Below are positions 42,246 to 53,510 of a DNA stretch of 64,000 bases, in pieces. The number at the start of each line of letters is the position of its first letter. Within the stretch, counting starts at the first letter, position 1. This DNA comes from Asterella californica (taxonomy: Eukaryota > Streptophyta > Marchantiopsida > Marchantiales > Aytoniaceae): contig JAYKYS010000009.1 in NCBI GenBank assembly GCA_036924285.1, positions 16,306,001 through 16,370,000 on the forward strand, in the 5' to 3' direction. The position numbers and the translations under genes are program-made. Under the pieces are notes generated by a model. That model was not told where the DNA came from. It did not search any database and worked only from the letters and a program-made list of their open reading frames with translations.

Positions 42246-42974
42246 CTCACCCCACTTTGGAGGTTGATGCCCTCATCAACAATGATCCTTTAAGTTAACG
42301 CCAAGTTCAAGATGGGTAGCCAACCCCTTGGCATCAAAATTGCGTTCTGGTAGCTAACCCGCAATTCCTTTCTTGGCTTGAGTCTTAAGTTGTCGCTAGA
42401 ACACTTAGAAAATTCCAACTAGTCTTGAGAAAAGCCTTACCTTTTTGGCTTACCTTAAACAAAAACTAGTTGACAATTTCTAAACATTCTACTTAAGACT
42501 CTAACTTGCTAACTATAAGTATTCACACCTACTTACAAGGTCCCCCGAAACTCACTTTTTTGTCGCAGTCTGATTTCATTTAGACGCGCGACTAAGTTTA
42601 CTTTGTAGAAAACCACAAAGCAAGATTACCCCAAGCCCCAAGACAAGTATGAAATTTCATACTTGCTTTGCCAACGCTACGGCAAACCTAAGTCTTGACA
42701 TCAAGACTTAGTCTTGATTTAGATGCTTATCCAAACCAGCTCGCTTCCTTTAAGTGTGCTTCGTTCCTCCTTTTGACAACATCCTAGGCATCTGATCCGA
42801 ACTAGTCATAGCCATGCACTACCAATACACTTAGACAAAATTTCCAGAAACAAAATCTTTATTTCCAAATATAAGACAAATCTACAAAGTCCATCGGCCC
42901 AAATCGTCTCAAGTTGCTACTCGTATGGTTCGTCGTTTCTTCACTCCTCGCTGGAAGGAGATGTCCTCATCTTG
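42246..42974 (-). other. CV-2 3' untranslated region
   Basis: Collinear with CV-1 3354-4106, with the polypurine AAAGTGGGG next to the LTR on the minus strand. No gene is seen. Confidence 0.7.
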
Positions 42975-44649
42975 CTAACGCCCTTGTTGTCCTTGTCTCC
43001 GTTTGAATAGGTCTAATACTTCACTCGCATGTGCGAGATCTTCCTCTGGCACCCAAGTTGCTTCCTTCAAATGGTAACCACGCCATTTGACCAAGTACTC
43101 CATCCGGTTTAATTTGCACCGAGATCGCAAAATGAACTCCACCTCGTATTCTGCTTCGCCTTGTACGACATCAGGTTGAGGCCTGAGTACCTGTTTGCGC
43201 TCCGGTCGTAAATCGTCCTTGAAGTATTTCTTTAATAAAGAAACATGGAAAGTCGGATGCAAATGCCACTCGCGAGGAAGGTCTAATCTATAGACATCTT
43301 TATGCGGATTCTTGACAATGACAAAAGGTCCCGCGAACTTCGAACTTCCCTTTCCTTCGGAAGTGTGAAGTTTTTCATACTTAACCATACTTCTTCGCCC
43401 ACTTGAAACTTCACTTGTCGCCGATGCTTGTTTACTTGCTTCGTGTATCGTTGCTGCGTCTTCTCGAGGTTCTTCTTTACTTGCTCCTCGCGCCGCTGCA
43501 TTGCCACCACCAACTCTTCAGCTGATGTTTGCCATGTTCTTGTCGTGCCGATGTAAAACTCCTTGCAAGAGTCAAGTCAAGAGGCCTTTCTTGCTCACGT
43601 CCGTAAGCCAGCAAGAAAGGCGATTCGCCGATTGCCGAATGCTTCGTGGAATTGTAGCAATACTCCGCAAGACTGAGCCACTCCGTCCAATCACTTTGGT
43701 CCGTGCTCACATAATTCCTCAAGTATTGATTCAGAACCGAGTTAACTCGTTTCGTTTGCCCATGTGTTTCCGGATGAAAAGCGGTACTAAATTTTAATTT
43801 AGTCCTCAATTTTTGGAACAAGTGTTTCCAAAAGGCACTTGTGAACTTAGAGTCTCTATCTGAAATAATACTCCGAGGTAATCCATGTGAACGCCACCAA
43901 GTATCTAAGAACAACCGAGAAGTCGTGAACGCTGTTGCAGTATCCAAAGTCGCAGCAAACTTCGCTTGTTTGCTAAACCGATCAACTATTACAAAAATTG
44001 TGTTGTATCCATTGGAGTCAAGCAGAGAGGTAATGAAGTCCATGCTAATGCTTTCCCAAGGTCTGGCTGAAATCGGCAGAGGATGAAGCAACCCTTGTTT
44101 CTTCTCATAAGAAACGCGGTTAGCTTGACAGGTTACACATGTTTTCACAAAGTGGGCAACATCGTCTTTCATGTGGGGCCAATAAAATTTTTTAGCTATC
44201 ACTGCTAATGTGGACTTTTCTCCTTTATGACCTGATAAGGGCGCATCATGACATTTTTATAACAACTTGGTCCTAAGTTTTCCTTGTCCCACATAAACCC
44301 TGCTTTGCTTGAACATGAGTAAACCGTGTCTTAGCTGCATGTTCCACAACTTCACTCCTTGCTTGAGCTATTCCAGATACTCCTTCACCTGGTCATCGCC
44401 CATGTAACCTTCACGTATTCGTCTCTCCAAGTTTGACTCCTTAGGATACATAGCTCGCAAAATCTGTGTTGACGATGGAAGATGTTCCTCCTTGCAACTC
44501 AAGGCGTTAAGAACCACATTGTCCTTTCCCGCTTTGTGGATTAATTCCACGTTCATGAGTGCCAAGGTATCATGCCACTGTAGTTGCTTTGGCGTCACCC
44601 AATCTTGTATCTCAAAGTACTTGAACGAAATATTGTCAGTATTGTCAGT
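42975..44649 (-). pseudogene. CV-2 integrase, chromodomain and RNase H C-terminus (broken)
   Basis: The minus strand gives KAGKDNVVLNALS (RNase H end), a zinc site with CVTCQANRVSYEKK, the catalytic SMDFITSLLDS, ISDRDSKFTSAFW and HPETHGQTKRVN (catalytic Glu changed: T-E-R reads T-K-R here), then the LKKYFKDDLRPERKQVL linker and chromodomain MEYLVKWRGYHLKEATWVPEE. Small deletions at about 43345 (KNFTLPKERE) and 43553 shift the frame. The Glu to Lys change would by itself abolish strand transfer. Confidence 0.9.
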
Positions 44650-44748
44650 CAATTTCCTGGCTTCCCGGGGATGGATTCACAACTAAAGGCCGGGATTACT
44701 CCTAGAATAAGCTTGATTCTGTTCCGAATAATGGAGATAAAAACGCGG
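44650..44748. other. Filler DNA in CV-2 RNase H, left part
   Basis: In CV-1 the RNase H reads straight from the ATTATCAGTATAC segment to GGTTTTGTGAAG. Here CV-2 instead has about 155 bp of unrelated sequence, of which this is the first 99 bp; the rest is at 53452-53510, after FD-2. It begins with a repeated ATTGTCAGT. Confidence 0.7.
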
Positions 44749-46119
44749 TGTCGCGCCATTTGGAGGCTACATGCTTGACTTCTACTCCGACGCTTAGGTT
44801 TGGTAGTTCTAGAAGTTAGCTCATATTACTTCTAGTCCTTTATGTATATGTTTGACACCTTTGCATACGGTGTTAACACTATTTGAGTCCTAGTAGGCTG
44901 ACAGTATGTTAGTTATCTTGTTAAAGCATTTGTGCGCTTATGCAAGTGACTTCTTACTTGTCTATGACGTTCAATGTACATAACTTAGGGTTTCCATGCT
45001 GATAGGGGTTTGAGCTCATGGGTTGTACTTACTTGTCGCCCATGCACGCTTTCTAGCTAATTTAAGTTATTTTTCAGGGCTATGTGTCATTTTAGGTAGT
45101 TTAAGTTTTACGCTGGCACTCTAGGGGGCTTGACGTGGTAGCCTATGAGTGTAGATAAGTTACCAGGTAGTTTAAGGCACAAAAGGACAGTCAAGTGGAG
45201 CTATGAACTCCCATTGGTCCATTTTTGTCTTTTGTAAAACTCTAAGTTTAGAAACAGAGCTCTAAAGGAGAGTTCGAGCAATTGGTGAGGTATCTTCGAA
45301 ATCTGAGAACACAGGAAGAGAGAGCTCGTCGTGCCAAGCACTATCAGTGAAAGTTTTGCTCGATTTGGATCAATAAACAAAGAGTTATGCCCAATTGAAG
45401 TTCGGATTGTGCCAAAACTGCATCACTTTTGTTGATTTTGGGGTTTTCGGTGCCAATTGCAGCAGAATTGAGGAAATCACTTCAAAACTTCGTGGTTGCG
45501 TTCACTGTCAGGAGGGCTACGACTGTCCAAAAAGTTTCGAGTCATTTGAATAATTGAGTAATTCAGGGCGGCCGCTGAAGCAGAGGGGGTCTGAAAAGCT
45601 CTTAATCTAGAGCAGCGACTTTAGAGAAGGAGATCTGGAGTTCTACAAACAATCAGGAGTCCCAACTTCACAGGGATGTTCAGCATCCTGTAGACTTCAA
45701 ATACTGTGAGAAGATTTGAAATTCATCGAGCCAATTCTCTATTCTATGTCTGAATAGTTGTCTAGGTACCAGAAATTGCCATAATTCTCTTATTCAGAAC
45801 TTTTCTGTCAACATCTCAGTGCTAGAATTCAATCTCAGGCTGAAACTTCGAGTGTGTGTTTAGAAGTGCCTCATTTACATGTAGGGGAAGTTTAGAAGTC
45901 TAAACCTTCATAGTTTTCCTCTCTTTGAGTGTCAAAGTTCACCGCTTAAGCCTATTACTACCAGTGAGACCTAAATTTCAGTTTTGAGCATATCAGAGGA
46001 TCTTACACTCCTGTGTGAGTGTTTATAGCTCCTGTTGTGACCTGAAAGCCAACCTCTTGAGTAAACAACCATAGCCAGAAGCCCGGCGCTTTCCTAGGTA
46101 GACGGATCACACTCCGACA
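44749..46119 (+). repeat. FD-2 5' LTR
   Basis: TGTCGCGCCATTTGG...CTCCGACA, 1371 bp. It holds the central block missing from 5655-6286 and 8684-9308. Confidence 0.95.
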
Positions 46120-46130
46120 TACTCTCTTTT

Positions 46131-46148
46131 TGGTGAACCCGACGTGAA
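46131..46148 (+). promoter_or_regulatory. FD-2 primer binding site
   Basis: TGGTGAACCCGACGTGAA, 11 nt after the LTR. It has one difference from the FD-1 and E site. Confidence 0.75.
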
Positions 46149-46195
46149 ACACCTAGGGTGGGAGTTTTCTCGAGAGTGTTACAGGATCAGATATC

Positions 46196-48569
46196 ATGGC
46201 CAACCAAGGATCATCAAGTGGAGGTGCTACTGCTGCTCAGCAACCTATTCAGTTTGATGCTGCTACGATGAAGATGTTCCAAGCTTTTTCCATGTTTATG
46301 CAACAGCAGCAGAGCACAGAGAGGAAGGAGGTATTAGCAACCAAGGCGTTGCAATCTGTGGTGCATCAGATGGACCAGTTCAAGGGTACAGATATTTCCA
46401 AGTATGTGCGATACTATGCTAGGGAGATGAAGGTGAACAAGGTACCTGAGAAGGAGATGGTGGAGAACTTTGAGCTTGCTGTTTGTCCTTGAGATTCGTG
46501 GACGTGTGAAGGAGCTCAAGCAGCAGCAAGGACAGAGTTGGGAGAGCTTTATGCGAGCTTTGAAGGAGGAGTACTACACTGAAGATTCAGAGAGGGTGAC
46601 CAAGAGAACGTTCTTGGAGTGGGTGGTTAAACCTAACAAAGGTTTGTCTGTAAATGAGTTGTTAAGGGAGTTTGATCGTCAGTATGCTCAGCTTTCCAGG
46701 ACAGAGAAGCTTACACTAGAGGTGGAGAAGACCGAGCTTTTCCTACAAGCAGCGGACGTGACTATTCAGGAGAAGCTTGAGCTGTTGCTGGAAGACAAGA
46801 GTGAGGAGAGAGGATTGAAGACTGATTGGAAGGAGGTTGAAGAGGCTATCTCTTTGCTGGCCAAGAGACAGAGAAGAAGGGACAAGGTGGTGGTAAGTGA
46901 AGCAGCACCTCTGATAATTCCTGTCAAGCAGTTGCCTACTAAGTCCGCTTTGGTAATTGCTAGAGAGGAAGACTCACCGCTTGATGAGTTGATTAAGGGT
47001 ATGAAGGAGCTTAAGCTTAAGCTCACTAGGTTAGAAGAGAAGGAGCAGAATGTACAGCCTGCTATGCAGAGACCTCAGATGAGAGAAGGCTTTGTTCATC
47101 GTTGTATATGGTGTGATAGCCTAGACCATGTAAGAAGAGATTGTGGGGAGTTTTCAGATGCATTGAGGAAGGATCTGATCTTCTTCAAAGATGGTAAGAT
47201 CCATCTGAGAGAGACTGGGATGATGTTGGGAACCAACTTTGGCAAGGGTGGTATGAAGAGACTTGTGAATGAAATATCAGCATCACATGCTGTTTCTCTT
47301 GTGAATGCTGCTACCTGTGGAGTAAAAGTGGAGATGGAGAGAGAGAAAGGGACTACTGGGTTGTGGTCTGATGTAGTGCGGTCCGTAGCTAGAACAGAGC
47401 TAGACAAGGATGTGCTACGAAGGGATGGCAACTCAATTCGAGAAGCTACAGGATGGAATGATCCTGTGGATACTATGTCAGTGCATGCTTATGTTGCAAG
47501 AAGTCAGCATGAAGCTGTACTAGAAGAAAAGCGCAGGAGGGAGGATGCAGGTGAGGCTTCTACAGCCAAACGACCTGCTACAAGGAGTGAAAGGGCTAGA
47601 CCAGAGGCAAGGCAGGAGACAACACCTACTCGGGAGGAGACTATGGAGGATCTACCACCTACAACACCAAAGGAGAAGGAGAGAAGCAAGGAGAAGGGTA
47701 AGATGCCTGCATACAAACTTCAGTCTGACATTGAGATTGCTACAGACTTGAAGCAGGTGTTAGAGAACCGTATCTTGAATGGGAAGGTTGAGTTTACTCT
47801 GGGTGAGATTCTTGGGATTGCAAAGCGTGAGTTCCATGAGGTTATCATAGATATCATCAAGAGGAAACGTCAGATTTTGGGTGAAGCAGCTACGCTTAAC
47901 GCTCTAGGGACCAAACTGTCGGAGGATGAGGAAGATGAGATTGCTGGTTACTGCTCTCAAGTATCAGAGGGAAGATCAGATCAGCACGTGAGGTTTGAAG
48001 ATGAGGTGGAAGCATCGCAGAAGAGCCATTATTCTCACAACCATTGGGCGAGAGCAACCACAGAGACCTTAGTGAAGCTGGGAGATCTAGAGGAACCTGT
48101 GATGGCATTGATTGATCATGCCTCAGAGATTAATCTGATGTCTAAGGAGCTGTACAAGCGTGGGAGGTGGCCTATAGACACCGACCATGGATGGCTTGTC
48201 CGTGCTGCCAACAACCAGCGAGGAGAACTCTATGGTGCTTGCCCCAACATCAAGGTAACTGTGGGTGACATTAGTGATGTTCAGAATTTCTTTGTGCAAG
48301 ACATGTCAACCTATCCTATCATTCTAGGGCAGCCTTACATTACTGCTGTTAGAATGGAGACACGAGTTATGGATGATGGTTCAGCCTATGCTAGGATACG
48401 TAGTAGAGACAGCAAAAGAGCTGTTCAGTTTTTGACTGTTGCTGCAGAACATGAGAGGAATCGTGATAGCTTGAGAGACCGTCCACTGCTTAAGATTACT
48501 CAGGAGTTTAGAGAGTCTAGGGGTTTTGGCAGAGTACCATTGAAGAGCGAGACTTCAACGGTACAGTAG
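46196..48569 (+). CDS. FD-2 Gag-protease (one frameshift)
   Basis: ATG at 46196 (MANQGSSSGGATAAQQP). An extra T near 46481 shifts the frame; the rest is open from there to TAG at 48567. Capsid region: DISKYVRYYAREM, SWESFMRALKEEYY, LFLQAADVTIQEKLELLLED. A leucine-rich coiled coil, GMKELKLKLTRLEEKEQ, follows. The zinc knuckle is CIWCDSLDHVRRDC, then TNFGKGGMKRLV about 35 residues on. A charged linker leads to GEILGIAKREFHEVIIDII. The protease has MALIDHASEINLMS (Asp-His-Ala: the usual active-site Gly is replaced) and IILGQPYITAVRME. The protein would form particles and mature them. The protease is probably inactive because of the Gly to Ala change. Confidence 0.93.
48521..48569 (+). promoter_or_regulatory. 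FD-2 -1 ribosomal frameshift signal between protease and RT
   Basis: Slippery heptamer GGGTTTT at 48521-48527, read in frame as G GGT TTT. A 6-nt spacer (48528-48533) precedes a hairpin: 48534-48545 with 48553-48564, eleven pairs plus one A/C mismatch, loop 48546-48552. The gag-PR stop TAG is at 48567-48569. The pol (-1) frame has a stop (TAG 48518-48520) immediately before the heptamer and is open after it. Confidence 0.8.
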
Positions 48570-51500
48570 AGCTAGGATTCTCGCCTGATCCAGTAGAGCA
48601 GGAAGCTTTATCCACTGGCTTCTTAGGACTGACATCATGTGGATCAGTGTGTTATAGGAAGGTTGAGAATCTAAAGAGGTTTGAGAGGCAACTTGTGAAG
48701 TGTGTACAGCAATCTTTGTGGGACAGTGGAGAGTTAGCAGGAGATGAATACATATCTGGAGTGTTTGAAGAGCAGTATTTGGTAGATACTATAGGGGAGT
48801 TGAAATCTATAGTAGAAAGCTCTACAGATAATGTAGATAGAGTGGTGAGAGTGAGCTCCAAGGAGCTTTATGATGTTATTGATAAGTTTATAGATCGACA
48901 AGAGGTGTATGTGGAGACCAAGTACAAGTCAGTGGCAAAGAAAGTCAAACCAGTGGCTTTGCCTTTACCACTCGATTACAATCAGAAGATGGAGCAAGCT
49001 GCACGAGAACCGACGCTCAGAGGACCGAGAAGAATTGGGCACCAGTTCTCTGAAACAACACTAAAGGAGCTGAGATTGGAGGCGATGGATTTCTTACTGA
49101 GCAAGAGAAGAAGAGCTTCAGGGAGATGCTATCTAGACATGGTAAGGCGTTTGCGTTTGAGTCACATGAAGTAGGATGTGTAGATCCAAGTGTAGTTGTA
49201 CCTATGGTAATCTTTACTATACCGCATGTGCCTTGGAATCTACGTCCTATCCCTGTGCCTAGAGCTCATCTGCCAAAGTTGATAGACTTGCTCAATGAGA
49301 GGATTAGGATGGGTATCTTGGAACCATCTATAGCTCCCTACTCTAGCAGATGGTTTACTGTTCCGAAGAAGAGTGGAGCTTTGAGATTTATCCAAGATAT
49401 GCAGCCAGTTAACAAGGTGACTATTAGGAATATGGGTATAGGACCTATTGTAGACGAGTTTGCAGAGGCTTTTGCTGGTCGTGCTATCTATTCAATGGGA
49501 GACTTATATTCAGGATATGATCAGTTTCAGTTATCCTCTGAAAGTAGAGACTTGACTACAATGAGGACACCTTTGGGGTTACTAAGGATGTGCACCTTAC
49601 CGCAAGGTGCTACCAATTTTGTAGCACATATGATGAATGGCATGAACAAAGTTTTGAGGGATTTCATTCCTGAAAAAACTATGCCATTCTTTGATGATGT
49701 GCCGATCAAAGGGTGTGCTGAGGAGGAGAAGAATGAGGTAATGGATCAGAGGGGGTGCCGTAAGTTTGTTGCAGATCACATAGCTGATTGTGATAAGATA
49801 TTGAGTCGACTGGAGGAGGTTCATTTGACTTTATCAGGAGCAAAGTCTGTATTTGGAGAACAGAAGGTGTTAATAATGGGGCACCTATGTGGATCTTATG
49901 GTCGGAAACCTTGTCCGAACAAGGTTGATGTCATTCGAAGGATGAAGGAAACATGTGGGTCAGTTACAGCGGTGAGAAGATTTCTAGGTGCATGTGTGTT
50001 TTATCATATATGGATTCCACACTTTGCACATGTAGCAGATCCGTTGTACAAGTTGCTGAGGAAGGGGCAAAGATTTCAGTGGCAAGAGGAGCAAAGCGAG
50101 TCTATGAGGAAGTTGAAGGATCTTTTGGCTTCACCACCAACTCTACGGAAGATAACATATGAGTTGGGCAGATCTGTTATCCTTACTGTTGATACTAGTC
50201 CTATTGGCATTGGATGGGCTATAGGACAAGATGATGAGGATGGAAATAGATATGTGGTGCGTTTTGGAGCTAAGGTGTTAAGTTCACGGCAGAGAGACTA
50301 CCCTCAGGTAAAAAGAGAGCTATGGGGAGTAATTACTGCGATGAAGAGTGATAAGGAATACTTGATAGGAGCACCTGTGGTTGTGGAGACAGATTGTTTA
50401 CCTCTCTTGGGAATGATCACTAGCTGTACAACTCCAGATATTGCTATGTTGAGGTGGATAGCATATATCAAGTCCTTGAACCCAGAGTTTAGACATATTG
50501 CAGGAAAAGACAATCCTGTGGCAGATATGTTATCAAGGGCTAGGTATTACGATGAGAAGGAAATGATAGATGACCAGGAGGATGTGGGAACAGAGTTCTA
50601 TTCTAGTGTTCTTGCTATAGAAGATAGAAGCTATTTTGCAGCCCCGTTGGAGTTTTTTGAGAAAACTGTGTATGATGGCGAGTGGTTGGATCTTGGGCGC
50701 TATTTGAGTTCACTAGAAAGGCAAGAAGGATGGTCTGATGCAGATTTCAAGAGGATCCGTAGAACAGCTTATGGTTACTTTTTACATGGAGGACATCTAT
50801 GGAAGCGCCCTAAGCTACAAGGAGGTATACCGCAGCGGGTAGTATGTGACTTGGAATTGCAGCAGAAGCTGATCAAGGAGTTCCATGAGAGTTTATGTGC
50901 CGGTCATAGAGGAGTTTGGGCTACATTTGCCAAGATAAAAGAGAAGTATTGGTGGAAGGGTATGTATAAGGATGTAGTACAGTTTGTTTCATCCTGTATA
51001 CCCTGCCAGATGTATTCCAACGTACGTCACCGTGATGGATTGCATCCTACTTATCCTTTAGCCATTCATTACAAATGGGTAGTTGATCTGGTAACTATGC
51101 CATTTGGACTTGGACAAATGAGGTATCTAGTCTTGGCTAGAGAAGATCTATCTAACCAAGTCGAAGGTCGTGCCCTGAGAACGAAGACCACTGCTAGTGT
51201 CTGTCGCTTTCTACTTGAAGATGTTATTTGTAGGTATGGGTGTGTGGGAAAGATCACTGCAGATAGGGGTGAGTTGGATGCACAAGAAGCAGTTGAGTTC
51301 TTCAAGCGATTGGGAATCAAGTTGGCGTTAATCACTGCTTACAATCCTGAAGGGAATGGCAAGAGCGAAAGAGGTCATCCGCCAATCATCAAAGCTTTGG
51401 TAAAAGCTTGCAAGGGTAAGATCCGTGAATGGCCTAGACTGCTACCATTTGCTTTGTGGGCAGATCGTACAACTCATAATACCGTTACAGGTTACATGCC

Positions 51501-52032
51501 AGTAGAGTTGATACTAGGACAAAAACCTGTGATGCCGATTGAGGAGGTTGTGCCTACTTGGAATGTTTTGCCATGGGAAGATGGTAGAAGTACGGAGGAT
51601 CTTCTTGCATTAAGGATCCAACAGTTAGAACGAAGACCTGAGGATGTTGCTAAAGCTGTGGAAAGGTTAAAGGCTGCTAGAGAGAGAAACAAAGGCAGAT
51701 TTGATAGAACGCATAGATTACGACCCAAACCAGTTAAGGAAGGTGATTGGGTGTTAGTCTATGATAGTAGTCTTGATAATCAGCATAGCGCTATCAGAAA
51801 GTTTTCCAAGAGATGGTTCGGACCTTATGTGGTGTTAGAAGTTTATGATAATGTCACGTACTCTTTGAGAGAGTTAGATGGTGCAGTGCTCAAGATACCA
51901 GTCGCAGGGAAGAGAATCAAGCTCTTCAGAAGGAGAGGGGAGGACCGGAACATTGCAGAGCTTACTGAAGATGAAGCTGAAGACTCAATGGAGGTTGAAG
52001 ATGAATTTGAAGCTGAAGCTGAAGAGTCTTGA
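48524..52032 (+). CDS. FD-2 Pol: RT, RNase H, integrase with GPY/F tail (one frameshift)
   Basis: It is entered by -1 shift at 48521-48527 and runs to about 49075, where a 1-bp deletion moves it to the frame of the long ORF ending at 52032. RT: PYSSRWFTVPKKSGALRF, IQDMQPVNKVTIRN, YSMGDLYSGYDQFQL, LPQGATNFV and the catalytic PFFDDVPIKG. RNase H: ILTVDTSPIGIGWAI (Asp), VKRELWG (Glu), VETDCLPLLG (Asp) and VADMLSRARY. Integrase: HESLCAGHRGVW...CIPCQMYSN (HHCC), WVVDLVTMP (D), KITADRGELD (D), NPEGNGKSERGH (E), then KRWFGPYVVLEV (GPY/F) and an acidic C-terminus. No chromodomain. All catalytic residues are present. Confidence 0.95.
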
Positions 52033-52068
52033 TCTGGATCTGGCACATACCGGAGGATGTGCAGGTTC

Positions 52069-52080
52069 AGAGGGGGTGGA
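52069..52080 (+). promoter_or_regulatory. FD-2 polypurine tract
   Basis: AGAGGGGGTGGA immediately before the 3' LTR, identical to FD-1. Confidence 0.8.
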
Positions 52081-53451
52081 TGTCGCACCATTTGGCGGCT
52101 ACATGCTTGACTTCTACTCCGACGCTTAGGTTTGGTAGTTCTAGAAGTTAGCTCATATTACTTCTAGTCCTTTATGTATATGTTTGACACCTTTGCATAC
52201 GGTGTTAACACTATTTGAGTCCTAGTAGGCTGACAGTATGTTAGTTATCTTGTTAAAGCATTTGTGCGCTTATGCAAGTGACTTCTTACTTGTCTATGAC
52301 GTTCAATGTACATAACTTAGGGTTTCCATGCTGATAGGGGTTTGAGCTCATGGGTTGTACTTACTTGTCGCCCATGCACGCTTTCTAGCTAATTTAAGTT
52401 ATTTTTCAGGGCTATGTGTCATTTTAGGTAGTTTAAGTTTTACGCTGGCACTCTAGGGGGCTTGACGTGGTAGCCTATGAGTGTAGATAAGTTACTAGGT
52501 AGTTTAAGGCACAAAAGGACAGTCAAGTGGAGCTATGAACTCCCATTGGTCCATTTTTGTCTTTTGTAAAACTCTAAGTTTAGAAACAGAGCTCTAAAGG
52601 AGAGTTCGAGCAATTGGTGAGGTATCTTCGAAATCTGAGAACACAGGAAGAGAGAGCTCGTCGTGCCAAGCACTGTCAGTGAAAGTTTTGCTCGATTTGG
52701 ATCAATAAACAAAGAGTTATGCCCAATTGAAGTTCGGATTGTGCCAAAACTGCATCACTTTTGTTGATTTTGGGGTTTTCGGTGCCAATTGCAGCAGAAT
52801 TGAGGAAATCACTTCAAAACTTCGTGGTTGCGTTTACTGTCAGGAGGGCTACGACTGTCCAAAAAGTTTCGAGTCATTTGAATAATTGAGTAATTCAGGG
52901 CGGCCGCTGAAGCAGAGGGGGTCTGAAAAGCTCTTAATCTAGAGCAGCGACTTTAGAGAAGGAGATCTGGAGTTCTACAAACAATCAGGAGTCCCAACTT
53001 CACAGGGATGTTCAGCATCCTGTAGACTTCAAATACTATGAGAAGATTTGAAATTCATCGAGCCAATTCTCTGTTCTATGTCTGAATAGTTGTCTAGGTA
53101 CCAGAAATTGCCATAATTCTCTTATTCAGAACTTTTCTGTCAACATCTCAGTGCTAGAATTCAATCTCAGGCTGAAACTTCGAGTGTGTGTTCAGAAGTG
53201 CCTCATTTACATGTAGGGGAAGTTTAGAAGTCTAAACCTTCATAGTTTTCCTCTCTTTGAGTGTCAAAGTTCACCGCTTAAGCTTATTACTACCAGTGAG
53301 ACCTAAATTTCACTTTTGAGCATATCAGAGGATCCTACACTCCTGTGTGAGTGTTTATAGCTCCTGTTGTGACCTGAAAGCCAACCTCTTGAGTAAACAA
53401 CCACAACCAGAAGCCCGGCGCTTTCCTAGGTAGACGGATCACACTCCGACA
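52081..53451 (+). repeat. FD-2 3' LTR
   Basis: 1371 bp, TGTCGCACCATTTGG...CTCCGACA. It is followed by GCGG. Confidence 0.95.
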
Positions 53452-53510
53452 GCGGGCGGACCATTCGACTTTATGGGCTGATTGGCCGCGCCGCTGAGAC
53501 GAGACGGTTT
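53452..53510. other. Filler DNA in CV-2 RNase H, right part
   Basis: Continues the filler begun at 44650. It is G/C-rich (GGGCGGACCATTCGAC, GATTGGCCGCGCCGCTG) and unlike its surroundings. It ends where GGTTTTGTGAAG resumes the CV RNase H. Confidence 0.7.

Larger units (their letters stand above)
44749..53451 (+). mobile_element. FD-2: nearly intact FD-family LTR retrotransposon
   Basis: 8703 bp with equal LTRs of 1371 bp (44749-46119 and 52081-53451) and a perfect GCGG duplication (44745-44748 and 53452-53455). It encodes gag-PR and pol separated by a frameshift signal. Only two frame-breaking indels are apparent (near 46481 and 49075). By eye the LTRs differ at roughly a dozen sites, so it is younger than FD-1 and older than E. 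It is the reference copy of the family in this window. Confidence 0.96.

Noticed and set aside
48567..48578. Stop-codon readthrough at the FD gag-PR TAG as the route to Pol
   Set aside because: A second in-frame TAG follows two codons later in both FD-1 and FD-2, and Pol lies in the -1 frame. The frameshift explanation fits better.
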